Position numbers and translations under genes: made by a program. Below are positions 1 to 8,681 of a stretch of DNA of 64,000 nt, piece by piece (positions within the stretch are counted from its first letter, which is position 1; each line of letters opens with the position of its first letter). The notes under the pieces were generated by a model that was given only the letters and a program-made list of their open reading frames with translations, was not told the DNA's origin and searched no databases. Source of the stretch: Bradyrhizobium sp. RP6 (GTDB taxonomy: Bacteria; Pseudomonadota; Alphaproteobacteria; Rhizobiales; Xanthobacteraceae); assembly GCF_003837805.1 (NCBI RefSeq), contig NZ_RQIT01000009.1, forward strand, positions 186,001-250,000. The letters are read 5' to 3'.

Positions 1-1
1 T

Positions 2-196
2 GGCGCATTCACCCAGACCTTTGCCGCGCTTTCCGCTGCCAGTCCGCAGATCTATGCTGCGGCAAGTTTCTGGTGGACCGCGGGTGGCGAAGGCTTTCCA
101 TCAATCGCGCTCGCTTGCCGCGGATTGCCGGATCCATTTCACTATTCCACACTGCTGACCGGCGATCTCGGCCGTACAGCATCCGGGACGGGGTGA
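2..196 (+). CDS. tagF: C-terminal end of a TagF-like type VI secretion protein (5' truncated by window)
   Basis: An open frame runs from the window edge to a TGA at 194-196, seven bases before the phosphatase start. The 64 residues include FWWTAGGEGFP followed by ACRGLPDP. This matches my memory of the C-terminus of TagF (DUF2094), whose family carries a WWTEGS-like motif followed by a CxGLP-like motif. TagF is a cytoplasmic type VI secretion accessory protein that represses post-translationally and often sits beside PppA and PpkA, as here. The family call depends on a short tail plus the neighbours, so it is an inference; the N-terminus lies outside the window. Confidence 0.6.
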   Translation, partial: GAFTQTFAALSAASPQIYAAASFWWTAGGEGFPSIALACRGLPDPFHYSTLLTGDLGRTASGTG

Positions 197-202
197 CGCG
201 CG

Positions 203-979
203 ATGGTGCATGTCCCTTCCTTGTTCGATGTCGGTAGCGTCACTCATGCCGGACGGGTGCGGACGCGAAACGAAGATTCGTGCCTGGTCCGGACCGATGT
301 CGGCCTGTGGGCCGTCGCCGACGGTATGGGCGGTCACGAGGCCGGCGATCTCGCCAGCCGCATCGTGGTGCAGTCGCTTAACACGATCGGCTTGCCGGAC
401 TCGGCCGCCGACTTGCTGGCGCAGTGCGAGGAGCGGTTGTTCCACGCGAACCGACAGATCCTGTCGCTCAGCAAGGAGCGGCAGGGTGCCACCGTCGGCA
501 CCACGGCGGCGGTTCTGCTCGTGCGCGACGGCTATTATGCCTGCATATGGGCGGGCGACAGCCGGGTCTACCTGGTCAACCGGGGCAGCATCAATCAGGT
601 ATCGCATGATCACAGCGAGCTGGAGGAACTGATTGCCGGCGGCGCGGTGTCGCGCGAGGACGTCAAGGACTGGCCGAGCAATGCCATTACCCGGGCCGTT
701 GGCGTCGCCGACGATCCGGAGTTCGAGGTCGTGACAGGACCGGCGGAGCCGGAAGACGTCTTCGTGATCTGCAGCGACGGCTTGACCAAGCATGTGCGAG
801 ACGACGAGATCCTGCGGCACGCGATCACGCGGCACGCCCAGGCGGCTTGCGATGACATGCTCGCTTTGGCCCTTGATCGAGGAGGGCTCGACAACGTGAC
901 GATCGTGGTTGTGCGGCTGCTGATGCCGCGATCCTCAGAACCGACAAGATCGCCGCTGGATCGGGAGTCGCAACCATGA
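203..979 (+). CDS. pppA: PP2C-family Ser/Thr protein phosphatase (PppA-like)
   Basis: This 258-residue protein is a metal-dependent PP2C phosphatase. All the family motifs are visible: RNED (22-25), ADGMGGHE (39-46), GDSR (118-121), SDGL (191-194) and the final DN pair (230-231) that completes the Mn/Mg site. There is no signal peptide or membrane segment, so it should be cytosolic. It ends by overlapping the kinase gene by 4 bp, so the two are translationally coupled and probably antagonists: the kinase phosphorylates a target and this enzyme reverses it. With a TagF-like gene upstream, the set matches the type VI secretion threonine-phosphorylation module. The fold is certain; the type VI role is inferred from context. 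Confidence 0.9.
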   Translation: MVHVPSLFDVGSVTHAGRVRTRNEDSCLVRTDVGLWAVADGMGGHEAGDLASRIVVQSLNTIGLPDSAADLLAQCEERLFHANRQILSLSKERQGATVGTTAAVLLVRDGYYACIWAGDSRVYLVNRGSINQVSHDHSELEELIAGGAVSREDVKDWPSNAITRAVGVADDPEFEVVTGPAEPEDVFVICSDGLTKHVRDDEILRHAITRHAQAACDDMLALALDRGGLDNVTIVVVRLLMPRSSEPTRSPLDRESQP

Positions 980-2787
980 CCGTCAACGATCCATTCCCGT
1001 CGGGCTACCGCGGTGTGCCGCCCGGCACCCGCCTCAACGGCATCTACGAGATCGAAGCGGTGATCGGCGCGGGCGGCATGGGTGAGGTCTACAAGTGCCG
1101 TGAGATCCAAACCGGATCGCCGGTTGCGGTGAAAATGCTGCTGCCGGACATGGTCGACAACGAGGCCGCGCTCGCGCTGTTCCGGCGGGAGGCAGCGGCG
1201 CTTCACAATCTCCCGCACGACGCGATCGTTCGCTACTTCCTGTTCACCGTGGAGCCCGTGCTGCAGCGACCGTATCTCGCGATGGAGTTCGTGAACGGCC
1301 GTTCGCTCTCGAACATGCTCGACGAAGGGCCGTTGACATTCGAGGCGCTGGTCAGGCTGATGCAGCGCGTTGCATCGGGACTGGAGGCCGCCCACGAGCA
1401 CGGCATCATCCATCGCGACGTTTCCCCGGACAACATCATCGTGCCGCTCGACGATGTGAGACGCGCCAAGATCATCGATTTCGGTATCGCCCGATCGACC
1501 CAGATGGGCGACAAGACCATCATCGGTTCGGGCTTCGCCGGCAAGGACAACTACGCGTCTCCGGAGCAGGTCGGCCTGTACGGCAACGAGATCACGGCGA
1601 AGTCCGACGTCTACAGCTTCGGCCTCGTGCTGTTCCATGCGCTGACCGGACAGAAGCTCGACATGGGCGGAAGCCAGTTTCAACTGGTGGAGAAGCGCCG
1701 CCGTGTGCCCGATCTCGGTGCGGTAGACATGCGCATCAGGCCTTTGCTGGAGCGCATGCTGCAGCCCGATCCGGCGTTGCGTGCGACCATGGCAGAGGTC
1801 GCCAGATGGACGCCGACAGGTCCGCCTCAGACATCCACCGCGCCGCTGTCCGGCTTCGATCCGCTGGCACCGCCGGAAAGCGCGGCGCCGGCCTGGCAGG
1901 ACAGGGCGCCCTCAACCGCGCAGAAGAGGCCGCGCGGTCTCTGGCTCTATGCGAGCGCAGCCGCGGTGCTGCTCATGTTGGGCGGGGGTGGATATGCCTT
2001 CTACAAGCTGGTCTGGTCGGCGCCTGGCGTGGCGGGCTTGCCGCCGCCTCCGAAACTCGCGGGGACAATGTCGCCGCCGAAAGTCGAGCCCTCTGCACCA
2101 CAGCCCGGACGTCGGGAGCCGGTGAAGCTGTCACCACCGCCGACGGTAACGCCCACTCCGCCAGCCGACGGGCAGGGACGAGCCGAGCGCATCCGCAAAT
2201 ATGTGACTCAATATTCCGGCGGCGATTGCTTCTTCATCTTGCCGGTTGCGGTCAGTCAAACCGCCGCCGTGATCGAAGGCTTCGGCGCCTCGACGGCCCC
2301 GTTCGATACGTTCGACAAGGCGTTTCGGCGGGACCAGGGATTTGAGGCTTCGGTCGGCGTCAGGCAGGTGACCCAGGCCCAGTGCCCGGCCGTCAAGTTC
2401 TTGAGCCAGGTGGGAAGCGATCAGGTGCGCGTGCCGCGCGTCACCCTGTCAGCGACGGAACTGAAGGCTGGCGAAACCCTCAACGGCACCATCGAGAACT
2501 TCGCCAATCGGGTGGTGGAATTGCTCGTGGTATCGGATCGCGGTGAGGTGCAAAGCCTGTCTTACCTTCTGAAGCCGGGTATTGACTCGCTGTCGTTTTC
2601 GCTCCCGGTGCCGCGCGCGAGCGGTCCGCAATTGATCTTGGCCGTAGCGACTCCGCAGGTTCTGGACTCGTTGCGCCAGCCGCGACCGACGGCTGCCGAC
2701 ACGTTCTTCCTGCAGGCGCTGAGTGACGCCCAGCGCAACCACGTGACGATCACCGCGGCCGCGCGCTACGTCATGCTTACGAACTGA
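976..2787 (+). CDS. ppkA: Membrane-anchored Ser/Thr protein kinase (PpkA-like)
   Basis: This 603-residue protein has a Hanks-type kinase domain over about residues 24-280: glycine loop GAGGMGEVY (31-39), ATP lysine K53, catalytic HRD (146-148) and DFG (168-170). A proline-rich stretch leads to one membrane helix at about 321-346. After a second proline-rich linker there is a C-terminal domain of about 190 residues (from 410) that I do not recognise; it has two cysteines, in GGDCFF and QAQCPA, and looks beta-rich. The topology is an intracellular kinase with a periplasmic sensor-like domain, as in PpkA. The start overlaps the phosphatase stop as ATGA. The kinase is certain; PpkA identity is inferred from tagF-pppA. 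Confidence 0.88.
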   Translation: MTVNDPFPSGYRGVPPGTRLNGIYEIEAVIGAGGMGEVYKCREIQTGSPVAVKMLLPDMVDNEAALALFRREAAALHNLPHDAIVRYFLFTVEPVLQRPYLAMEFVNGRSLSNMLDEGPLTFEALVRLMQRVASGLEAAHEHGIIHRDVSPDNIIVPLDDVRRAKIIDFGIARSTQMGDKTIIGSGFAGKDNYASPEQVGLYGNEITAKSDVYSFGLVLFHALTGQKLDMGGSQFQLVEKRRRVPDLGAVDMRIRPLLERMLQPDPALRATMAEVARWTPTGPPQTSTAPLSGFDPLAPPESAAPAWQDRAPSTAQKRPRGLWLYASAAAVLLMLGGGGYAFYKLVWSAPGVAGLPPPPKLAGTMSPPKVEPSAPQPGRREPVKLSPPPTVTPTPPADGQGRAERIRKYVTQYSGGDCFFILPVAVSQTAAVIEGFGASTAPFDTFDKAFRRDQGFEASVGVRQVTQAQCPAVKFLSQVGSDQVRVPRVTLSATELKAGETLNGTIENFANRVVELLVVSDRGEVQSLSYLLKPGIDSLSFSLPVPRASGPQLILAVATPQVLDSLRQPRPTAADTFFLQALSDAQRNHVTITAAARYVMLTN

Positions 2788-2794
2788 TCGGCGC

Positions 2795-3823
2795 TCAGAA
2801 TTTTCCAATCATCAGGATCTTCAGGTCGGCATCCGGCTTGAAATCGCTTGCCGTATATTCAAGCGTGATTCCGGTCGGGGACGCCTTGAGCCGGCCCTGG
2901 CAGAAGCTGACCAGGCGGTCGCTGCCACCGGGGTCGATGGTCAGCTTGAACGCCCGGATCGGCCCGGCCCAATTCGCGCCGGTCTTGAGCACATATGAAA
3001 TGCGCCGCTCCTGCAGCTTAGCGGTGTTGGCCGTGCCGTCGCCGGCGCGCTTGTCGAGCTCGGCAAGGAACTCGTCCGTGACGCAATAATCCTTCCGGTA
3101 ACGCGCGACTTCCGGGCCGAGTGCGTTGCTGCGGCGCAGGCCCGGGCGCAGTATCGTGTCAGCACTGGAGCCGACGCTCGGCCGATACTGGTGTTCGACG
3201 ACAACGGCGCGCGAGGGCGGAAACACCTGCTGGCGCACGGCAGACGTCCTGGTGACCCAGCCTGGAGCATATTGCTGACGGCCGTTGTCGCTCATTCCGG
3301 CAGGCATCAATAGCCCTTCGTCCACAAGCCGGGTTCGGGTTGCCGCCGGGAGGTCGGCCACGCGGATCTCGCGGCTGCCGATGGGCAACAGCGGCAGCTT
3401 GAGCTGGCGGAGCAGTGCGCTGACATCCTTGTCGCCAATCATGGCGCGCTGATCAATCGTCAGCGGCGCTGGGCTGCCGTCGATCCGGGTCTCGAAGTCT
3501 ACGAAGTTCACCGGGTCGTTCGACGGCAGCGCAATGTTATCGGCCTCCGACAGGTCGATGTCGGGCAGCGGAAAGGCCACAGTCAGCCTCACCGGCTTGT
3601 TGGTGACGTTGGCGAATTGATAGCGAACGATGATCCTGTCGAGTGCGATACGCAGATCCTCGCTCTCCATGGCCACTTCGCGGGTGCGAACGAACTGGAG
3701 CCCTCCGATCGACAATTCGGCGGCCGAGTCGTTGGCCCGTGCCGGCCAGTTGGTCGCAACCAACAACGCGACCATCAAGGCTCGGACCCGCAACGGCGCG
3801 CGGGGCAGCGGTCCGTTCAGCAT
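2795..3823 (-). CDS. DUF4424 family secreted protein
   Basis: This protein has about 342 residues, convergent with the kinase gene and only 7 bp from it. I placed the start at 3823 because GGAGA lies six bases upstream and the protein then opens with a clean signal peptide ending near WPARA. The mature protein begins NDSAAELSIGGL and contains MESEDLRIALDRI and TVAFPLPDIDLSE, which match my memory of DUF4424, a domain of unknown function in exported proteobacterial proteins. It is probably periplasmic. Starts at 3835 and 3850 are also possible. No catalytic motif is apparent. Confidence 0.72.
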   Translation of the reverse strand: MLNGPLPRAPLRVRALMVALLVATNWPARANDSAAELSIGGLQFVRTREVAMESEDLRIALDRIIVRYQFANVTNKPVRLTVAFPLPDIDLSEADNIALPSNDPVNFVDFETRIDGSPAPLTIDQRAMIGDKDVSALLRQLKLPLLPIGSREIRVADLPAATRTRLVDEGLLMPAGMSDNGRQQYAPGWVTRTSAVRQQVFPPSRAVVVEHQYRPSVGSSADTILRPGLRRSNALGPEVARYRKDYCVTDEFLAELDKRAGDGTANTAKLQERRISYVLKTGANWAGPIRAFKLTIDPGGSDRLVSFCQGRLKASPTGITLEYTASDFKPDADLKILMIGKF

Positions 3824-3873
3824 GCTCTTCTCCATACGGCGTCGCAACATGTGCCGGTCTGCCCGGCAATGAG

Positions 3874-4155
3874 TCAGTCGAGGGCGTGGTAAAGATCGCC
3901 CCATTCGGGCTTCCAGACGCCGTCCGGATCGCACACCACGATCGCGAGCTTCACGTCATTGGCCAGCCGGATCGCGCCGCGAAAGGCGTCCTGGGCCGGC
4001 AAGGGGGCGCTGACCTGGTCATTGGACAGCCGTCCGCCGCTGCTGGCAGCCGGCATCACGACCGATCCGGTGGCGCCGTCAATGTCGCGTTTCAGGATCA
4101 GCGTAATGGCGTCGGGCTGGATCTCGTTGACCTGCTCAAATCTATTCTTGGCCAT
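3874..4155 (-). CDS. Small hypothetical protein
   Basis: This is a 93-residue acidic protein starting MAKNRFEQVNE and ending GDLYHALD. The frame stays open upstream, but beyond 4155 it runs antisense to the next gene's N-terminus and loses protein character, so I took the ATG at 4155. It has no signal peptide, membrane helix or recognised motif. The sequence alternates hydrophobic and charged residues like a folded cytosolic domain (DAITLILKRDID, KLAIVVCDPDG). It lies 50 bp upstream of the DUF4424 gene on the same strand and may share its transcript. Function unknown. Confidence 0.55.
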   Translation of the reverse strand: MAKNRFEQVNEIQPDAITLILKRDIDGATGSVVMPAASSGGRLSNDQVSAPLPAQDAFRGAIRLANDVKLAIVVCDPDGVWKPEWGDLYHALD

Positions 4156-4314
4156 GGTTTTTGCACCGCAAGCTGAAGACATTCGGACTATCACCGTCCG
4201 GTGATAGAATTGAACGCGATTGAGATTGCTCACCACTAATTGACGCGCCGCATCAACGGCATCTCGGATTAGTCGATCTGGCGCGACAATCGGTTCGGGC
4301 ACATTGAGGCGAAC

Positions 4315-6048
4315 ATGTTTCGTCCAACGAGTTGGATCTGGGTCTTCATCGTCGGTGCGAGCATTTTCGCCACCGGGACGCATGCCGAGGACACCGTCGT
4401 GCGGAGCTTTTCGGGCGGCTCGGCTGCCTCCATGGTCGGCATCGTCCCGGCCGGCGAGGACGTGGAACTGGCTGGTCCCCAGGCGCTCAGTGCCGACGGG
4501 CAGGGCAACCTGTTCGTACTCGATCAGGTCAACGGACGCATTCTCCAGTTCGATCCCAAGCGACCGGATTCCGATCCTGACGTCCTCAAGATGCCGAGGG
4601 ATGTACAGCCGACCGATCTCGTCGTTCATAACGGCGACATCATGGTTTGGGACGGCGGCGTCCGCACATTGAAGGCAGCGCCAGACCAGTCCACGCGCGG
4701 GCTCGGTGGCGACGAAATCCAGCTTGAGGAAGTCTCGAGCCGCGCCACGGACGACCAGGTCGCCATCTCCGCCTTCGCCCAGATGGGATCGCAGCCACCC
4801 GGCAGCGCGACCGAGCTGCTCGACCAGAACACCCGCGCGGCCGTCGTCAAAACGGGCCGGCAGCCCGACCGGCAGTACGTCGCGTCCCGCAGCAAGGGCT
4901 CGGTCATTGCCGATATCATCCCGGACAAGGGCAATTCCAGCGTGCGGATCGAGATCCAGACCATGGTTACCAATGAGACCATTGGCGCGCTCGGCCTGCG
5001 CGTGCGTGACCAGCTCGGTACGGTCGAGTTCCTCGAGATCGACAATAGCGATCGCTTCTATGTGTTGGCCGAAGACATTCCGCCGTCGGGAAAGAACGCA
5101 TCCACTTTTGTCGTGCGCTATGCCGCCAACGGCCGGATCGAGGGAATCTACGAGCTGCCTCTGGAAAACACCCCGCTGACGAGGCGGTTCGTCACGATCT
5201 CGGGTGACGGCGACGTCTACTTCCTGCGAACCAAGCCAACCGGTGTCGATGTGGTTGGCGTCGGCTTCCGCCCCTTGCGCAACGCGTCGGTGATCGACGC
5301 GCGGCCGTCGCGGACGGCAACCGCGCAGCCTTACAACAATGGCAAGTTCAATGCGACAGCGGCGGTGCGGCCGTCAAATCGCCAGCAGGCGATCGAGACC
5401 GCGTTTGCGTTCGAGGGCGTGCAGTGGAAGCTGACGCCGGCGAACTATGGCAACGATCCGGACAGCCAGTGCAGCGGATTCAACCGCATTCGCCGCCCAT
5501 GGTACCTTCAGGGCAAGGTAAACCAGGAGGTGCGCGGCGTACCCTATTGCTGGGGCTGTCACGGCTCGCTCGCAAACTTCCGGCAGCGCATCGAGAGCGG
5601 CACGTTGGCCGGGAATGTCTGCACCCGCAACGCGCCGCGGCCGGATGTGGCGGGCGTCGACTGCTCGGCGTTCGTCAGCGCCACGTGGGGACTCTCGGTC
5701 CACTACACGACCGCCGCCATTCCCGCGATCGCTGCGCCCGTGACGAACCCCTGGGAGTTGAAGCCCGGCGATGCACTCAACAAGCCCGGCTCCCATGTGA
5801 TGTTGTTCCTGCGGTTCACGCCGGATCGCAAGGCGGAGGTGATGGAGTCCTCGACCGGCGGCTGCAACGGACGCGTTTGCCGCAACATCTATCCGTTGGC
5901 GAGCCTGCTTGCGCGTGGCTACACTCCGGTTCGCTTCCGTGCCTTCGCCGATGACCAGACAACCGTTTCGGCTGACGCCTACCAGGACTCCGATGCGCCG
6001 ACGGGCCGCAAATCGGCGGCTACGAAAACCGCGACCAAGAGGCGCTGA
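4315..6048 (+). CDS. Secreted protein with propeller-like N-terminus and NlpC/P60-like C-terminal domain
   Basis: This is a 577-residue exported protein with a signal peptide ending near THAED. Residues of about 35-330 contain phrases such as ADGQGNLFVLDQVNGRILQF, typical of repeat-built beta-propellers. From about 390 there is a cysteine peptidase/amidase-like region: YCWGCHG, then GVDCSAF with candidate nucleophile C450, and GSHVMLFL with candidate histidine H494. The D-C-S-x-F and GxHV pair is characteristic of NlpC/P60 and CHAP-type peptidoglycan hydrolases. An SD-like GAGGCG precedes the ATG. The metacaspase gene follows in the same direction. The target is probably cell-wall peptide, but this is inferred and the propeller call is tentative. 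Confidence 0.65.
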   Translation: MFRPTSWIWVFIVGASIFATGTHAEDTVVRSFSGGSAASMVGIVPAGEDVELAGPQALSADGQGNLFVLDQVNGRILQFDPKRPDSDPDVLKMPRDVQPTDLVVHNGDIMVWDGGVRTLKAAPDQSTRGLGGDEIQLEEVSSRATDDQVAISAFAQMGSQPPGSATELLDQNTRAAVVKTGRQPDRQYVASRSKGSVIADIIPDKGNSSVRIEIQTMVTNETIGALGLRVRDQLGTVEFLEIDNSDRFYVLAEDIPPSGKNASTFVVRYAANGRIEGIYELPLENTPLTRRFVTISGDGDVYFLRTKPTGVDVVGVGFRPLRNASVIDARPSRTATAQPYNNGKFNATAAVRPSNRQQAIETAFAFEGVQWKLTPANYGNDPDSQCSGFNRIRRPWYLQGKVNQEVRGVPYCWGCHGSLANFRQRIESGTLAGNVCTRNAPRPDVAGVDCSAFVSATWGLSVHYTTAAIPAIAAPVTNPWELKPGDALNKPGSHVMLFLRFTPDRKAEVMESSTGGCNGRVCRNIYPLASLLARGYTPVRFRAFADDQTTVSADAYQDSDAPTGRKSAATKTATKRR

Positions 6049-6188
6049 ACCATGTGTGTCACTGGCGCTACAGATGGATAGCGAATGCTGTTCGCAGGCT
6101 GGATCCGGGACGCTCGGGCGAGGTGTCGCCGCCACGTCCGACCGGCCCGGTTCGGGAACCGGCTTGCATGACATCGAGGTGCATCACG

Positions 6189-7979
6189 ATGCGAAGGCCC
6201 AGAGGATTTGAGTACGGGATCTGCTGCGCTGCCGCCATTGCGCTTGCTGCGGTGATCGGTCTGCCGCTACAGCGCGCCCAGGCAGCGGAAGCACTGGCGA
6301 TCAGCAATCCGGATGGGGCGGCCGTGCGCGCGCTCGTGATCGGAATCGACGATTACCAGCACGTCCGCAAACTGAAGGGCGCAGTCGCTGACGCTGGAGA
6401 TCTCGTGTCCAGCCTGAAGACGATGGGGGTCAGCGATGTCGTCGAGTTGACCAATGCCCAAGCGGACAGGGCGAGCGTCTTGCGTGAAATCAGTGCATTG
6501 GTGACGCGCACAAAGACCAACGACCTCGTCTTCCTGTCGATCGCCGGCCACGGCACGCAGGAGCCTGAGCGCGTCAAGGGCTCGGAGCCCGATGGGATGG
6601 AGAACGTGTTCCTGCTGCCCGGTTTCGAAACCACGCCGAAGGGGTCCGTCGAGCGCATTCTGGGGAGCGAGTTCAACCACTTCATCCGGCAGTTCGAGCT
6701 GCGCGGCGCGAAGGTGATCTTCGTGGCGGACACCTGCCATGGCGGCGGAATGGTGCGCGATATCGACCCGCGGGCTGCGGAGATGAGCTTCCGGCAGGTG
6801 CCGCGCTACACGTTGCTTGTCGATGAATTGAAACCGGTATCGGACAGCAACGGTCCGAAGTCCGAGCTCGATCTCGACCACACGGCTTTCCTCGCCGCTG
6901 TTGATCGCTACACCAAGGCGCCCGAGGTACGGATTCCCGGGATCGATGGGCTGCGCGGGGCTCTCAGCTACGCGGTGGCGCGGGCAGTGGAGGGCAGCGC
7001 GGACATCAATCGCGATGGCAAGGTGACGCTCAAGGAGCTCTTCGCCAATGTCCGGCAGGTGGTCTATCAGCTCTCGGACCAGCGCCAGAACATCGTGACG
7101 ATATCGTCACCGGCGCAGGCGCCGGAGACCGCCGTCGCCTTCGAGCTGACGCGCGGCGTGGTGCTGATTCAGGGGCCGGCCGCGAGGACGGCCTCCAGTC
7201 AGGCTGCTGATGGACAGGCGGCTGCCCCGCCGGCTGCGACGACCAAGGCTCCGGCGCTGCCGACGCTGGCCGCTGGACCCAATACGGTTGCGCCCTTCGC
7301 CGCTCCGACTGCTGCAGCCCCGACCGTCGCTGCACCGGCGCCCCTCCGTCTCACGGCACCGATCCGTCTGGCGGCGCTCGACGGCAAGATGAACTATTTC
7401 GCCGGCGTGACGCCGAAGGACGCCACCGTGCAGGCCGTTCAGCCGACGGACAATCCCGACCTGATCTGGGACCCGGTCTCTCATGACGTGATCGCCTGGG
7501 GCGATGTCGTCGCCTATGGGATGGACGTAGCCAATTTGCCGACGGTCGTGGATCGCACCGCAGCAATGCGCGAGCTCAAGCGCATGGCGACCCGATCGCC
7601 GCAGATCATGCGTATTTGGCCGGATGATCGACAGCAGCGCGCTGGTCAGACCGTCGAAGTCGAACTGTCCGACGTGGCCTCAAGGGCATTGCTGCTGTTC
7701 AATGTATCCGGCGATGGTACCATCCAGATGTTGTACCCGGTGGGTACAGATGCGGCAGTGGCCAAATCGTCGAACTTGCGGCTGCCACTCCGGGTGGGTG
7801 AGCCGTTCGGTGCCGAGCAGATCGTTGCTGTAACCTCGCAGCGGCGCATGGTCGATCTCGAGACCGTCCTGATTCAGCTCAATCGGCGACGCGCCTCAGG
7901 GCAGTTGATCAAGAACCTCGAGCGCTACCTGCCTGCGGACGCGCGGATCGCCTCGATCGGCTTCTTCAGCGCTCCCTGA
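6189..7979 (+). CDS. Caspase-family (metacaspase-like) protease with EF-hand and DUF4384-like C-terminus
   Basis: A 596-residue protein. I chose ATG 6189 over the upstream in-frame ATG at 6054 because it opens with a signal-peptide-like hydrophobic stretch ending AQAAEA. The caspase fold begins at ALVIGIDDY; the dyad is H121 (AGHG) and C183 (DTCHGG). Residues 272-283 form a canonical EF-hand loop, D-x-N-x-D-G-x-x-T-x-x-E, suggesting calcium control as in metacaspases. An Ala/Pro linker (about 330-410) precedes a domain containing LLFNVSGDGTIQMLYP, which resembles DUF4384 and the product of the next gene. Type C14 peptidases of this kind cleave after basic residues in metacaspases; the substrate here is unknown. 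Confidence 0.82.
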   Translation: MRRPRGFEYGICCAAAIALAAVIGLPLQRAQAAEALAISNPDGAAVRALVIGIDDYQHVRKLKGAVADAGDLVSSLKTMGVSDVVELTNAQADRASVLREISALVTRTKTNDLVFLSIAGHGTQEPERVKGSEPDGMENVFLLPGFETTPKGSVERILGSEFNHFIRQFELRGAKVIFVADTCHGGGMVRDIDPRAAEMSFRQVPRYTLLVDELKPVSDSNGPKSELDLDHTAFLAAVDRYTKAPEVRIPGIDGLRGALSYAVARAVEGSADINRDGKVTLKELFANVRQVVYQLSDQRQNIVTISSPAQAPETAVAFELTRGVVLIQGPAARTASSQAADGQAAAPPAATTKAPALPTLAAGPNTVAPFAAPTAAAPTVAAPAPLRLTAPIRLAALDGKMNYFAGVTPKDATVQAVQPTDNPDLIWDPVSHDVIAWGDVVAYGMDVANLPTVVDRTAAMRELKRMATRSPQIMRIWPDDRQQRAGQTVEVELSDVASRALLLFNVSGDGTIQMLYPVGTDAAVAKSSNLRLPLRVGEPFGAEQIVAVTSQRRMVDLETVLIQLNRRRASGQLIKNLERYLPADARIASIGFFSAP

Positions 7980-7999
7980 CATCTGTTTGGGGGAGCCCC

Positions 8000-8662
8000 A
8001 TGTGGCGATCGGAGCTGATCCGCCGTAAACGAGTATGCTTCGCATTCGCCCTGCTGCTGGCGGGAAGCGGGGCCGCGCCCGCGGCGCCGCTGCGGCCGGA
8101 ATCTCTACATGCGAGCATGGCGAGCGCACCAAGGTTTTGGCGCATCCAGGCGACGCGCGGACAGTCCAGCGCCGCACAGAGCAATGCTGCAAGTGTGTCC
8201 CTTGAGATCCTGCCCAGCCTGACCGTCGACGTTGGCGGCAAGGTGTCATTCGGCGTGACTGCGAAGAAGGCAGGCTATCTCATTCTGGTGGATGTCGATG
8301 CGGAAGGACGGATGTCCCAGATCTTTCCGACTCCCGAATTGTTGGAGCAGTCGGACGGCCGCGACATCAATCTCGTCAAGCCCGGCGTGCAATTTGTTGT
8401 GCCGACCCCGGCAGGGCGGCAACGTGGCTTTGAATATGTCGTCGCACCGCCGACCGGCTCGGCAATCATGGTTGCTATCCTGAGTGAACGGCGCGTGCAA
8501 TTGCTCGATTTGCCGGATCTCCCGCGCAAACTACAGGATCAAGCCGATACGTTGAGCTATTTGTCGGCGTGGACCAGGGAGCTGCGTGTGCCGGACGGCG
8601 GCAGCGGAAAACTGGTGCCGAGCAATTGGTCGTTCGACGTCAAATCCTATTCCATCAAGTGA
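8000..8662 (+). CDS. DUF4384-domain exported protein
   Basis: This 220-residue protein has an N-terminal signal peptide (FAFALLLAGSGAAPAAP). The mature part carries the DUF4384 pattern: a stretch of the type VSFGVTAKKAGYLILVDVD followed by GRMSQIFPT, as seen in exported proteins that often accompany caspase or kinase genes. It begins 20 bp after the metacaspase stop, behind GGGGGAG, so the two are probably co-transcribed. The metacaspase's own C-terminus has a related segment, so this may be a stand-alone partner or paralogue of that domain. The molecular role of DUF4384 is not known to me. Confidence 0.72.
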   Translation: MWRSELIRRKRVCFAFALLLAGSGAAPAAPLRPESLHASMASAPRFWRIQATRGQSSAAQSNAASVSLEILPSLTVDVGGKVSFGVTAKKAGYLILVDVDAEGRMSQIFPTPELLEQSDGRDINLVKPGVQFVVPTPAGRQRGFEYVVAPPTGSAIMVAILSERRVQLLDLPDLPRKLQDQADTLSYLSAWTRELRVPDGGSGKLVPSNWSFDVKSYSIK

Positions 8663-8681
8663 GCCGTGGCTGTCGGCTGTC

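Noticed and set aside
101..835. Long reverse-strand frame opposite the phosphatase gene
   Set aside because: The forward frame has every PP2C motif; the reverse frame has none and is a codon-bias shadow.
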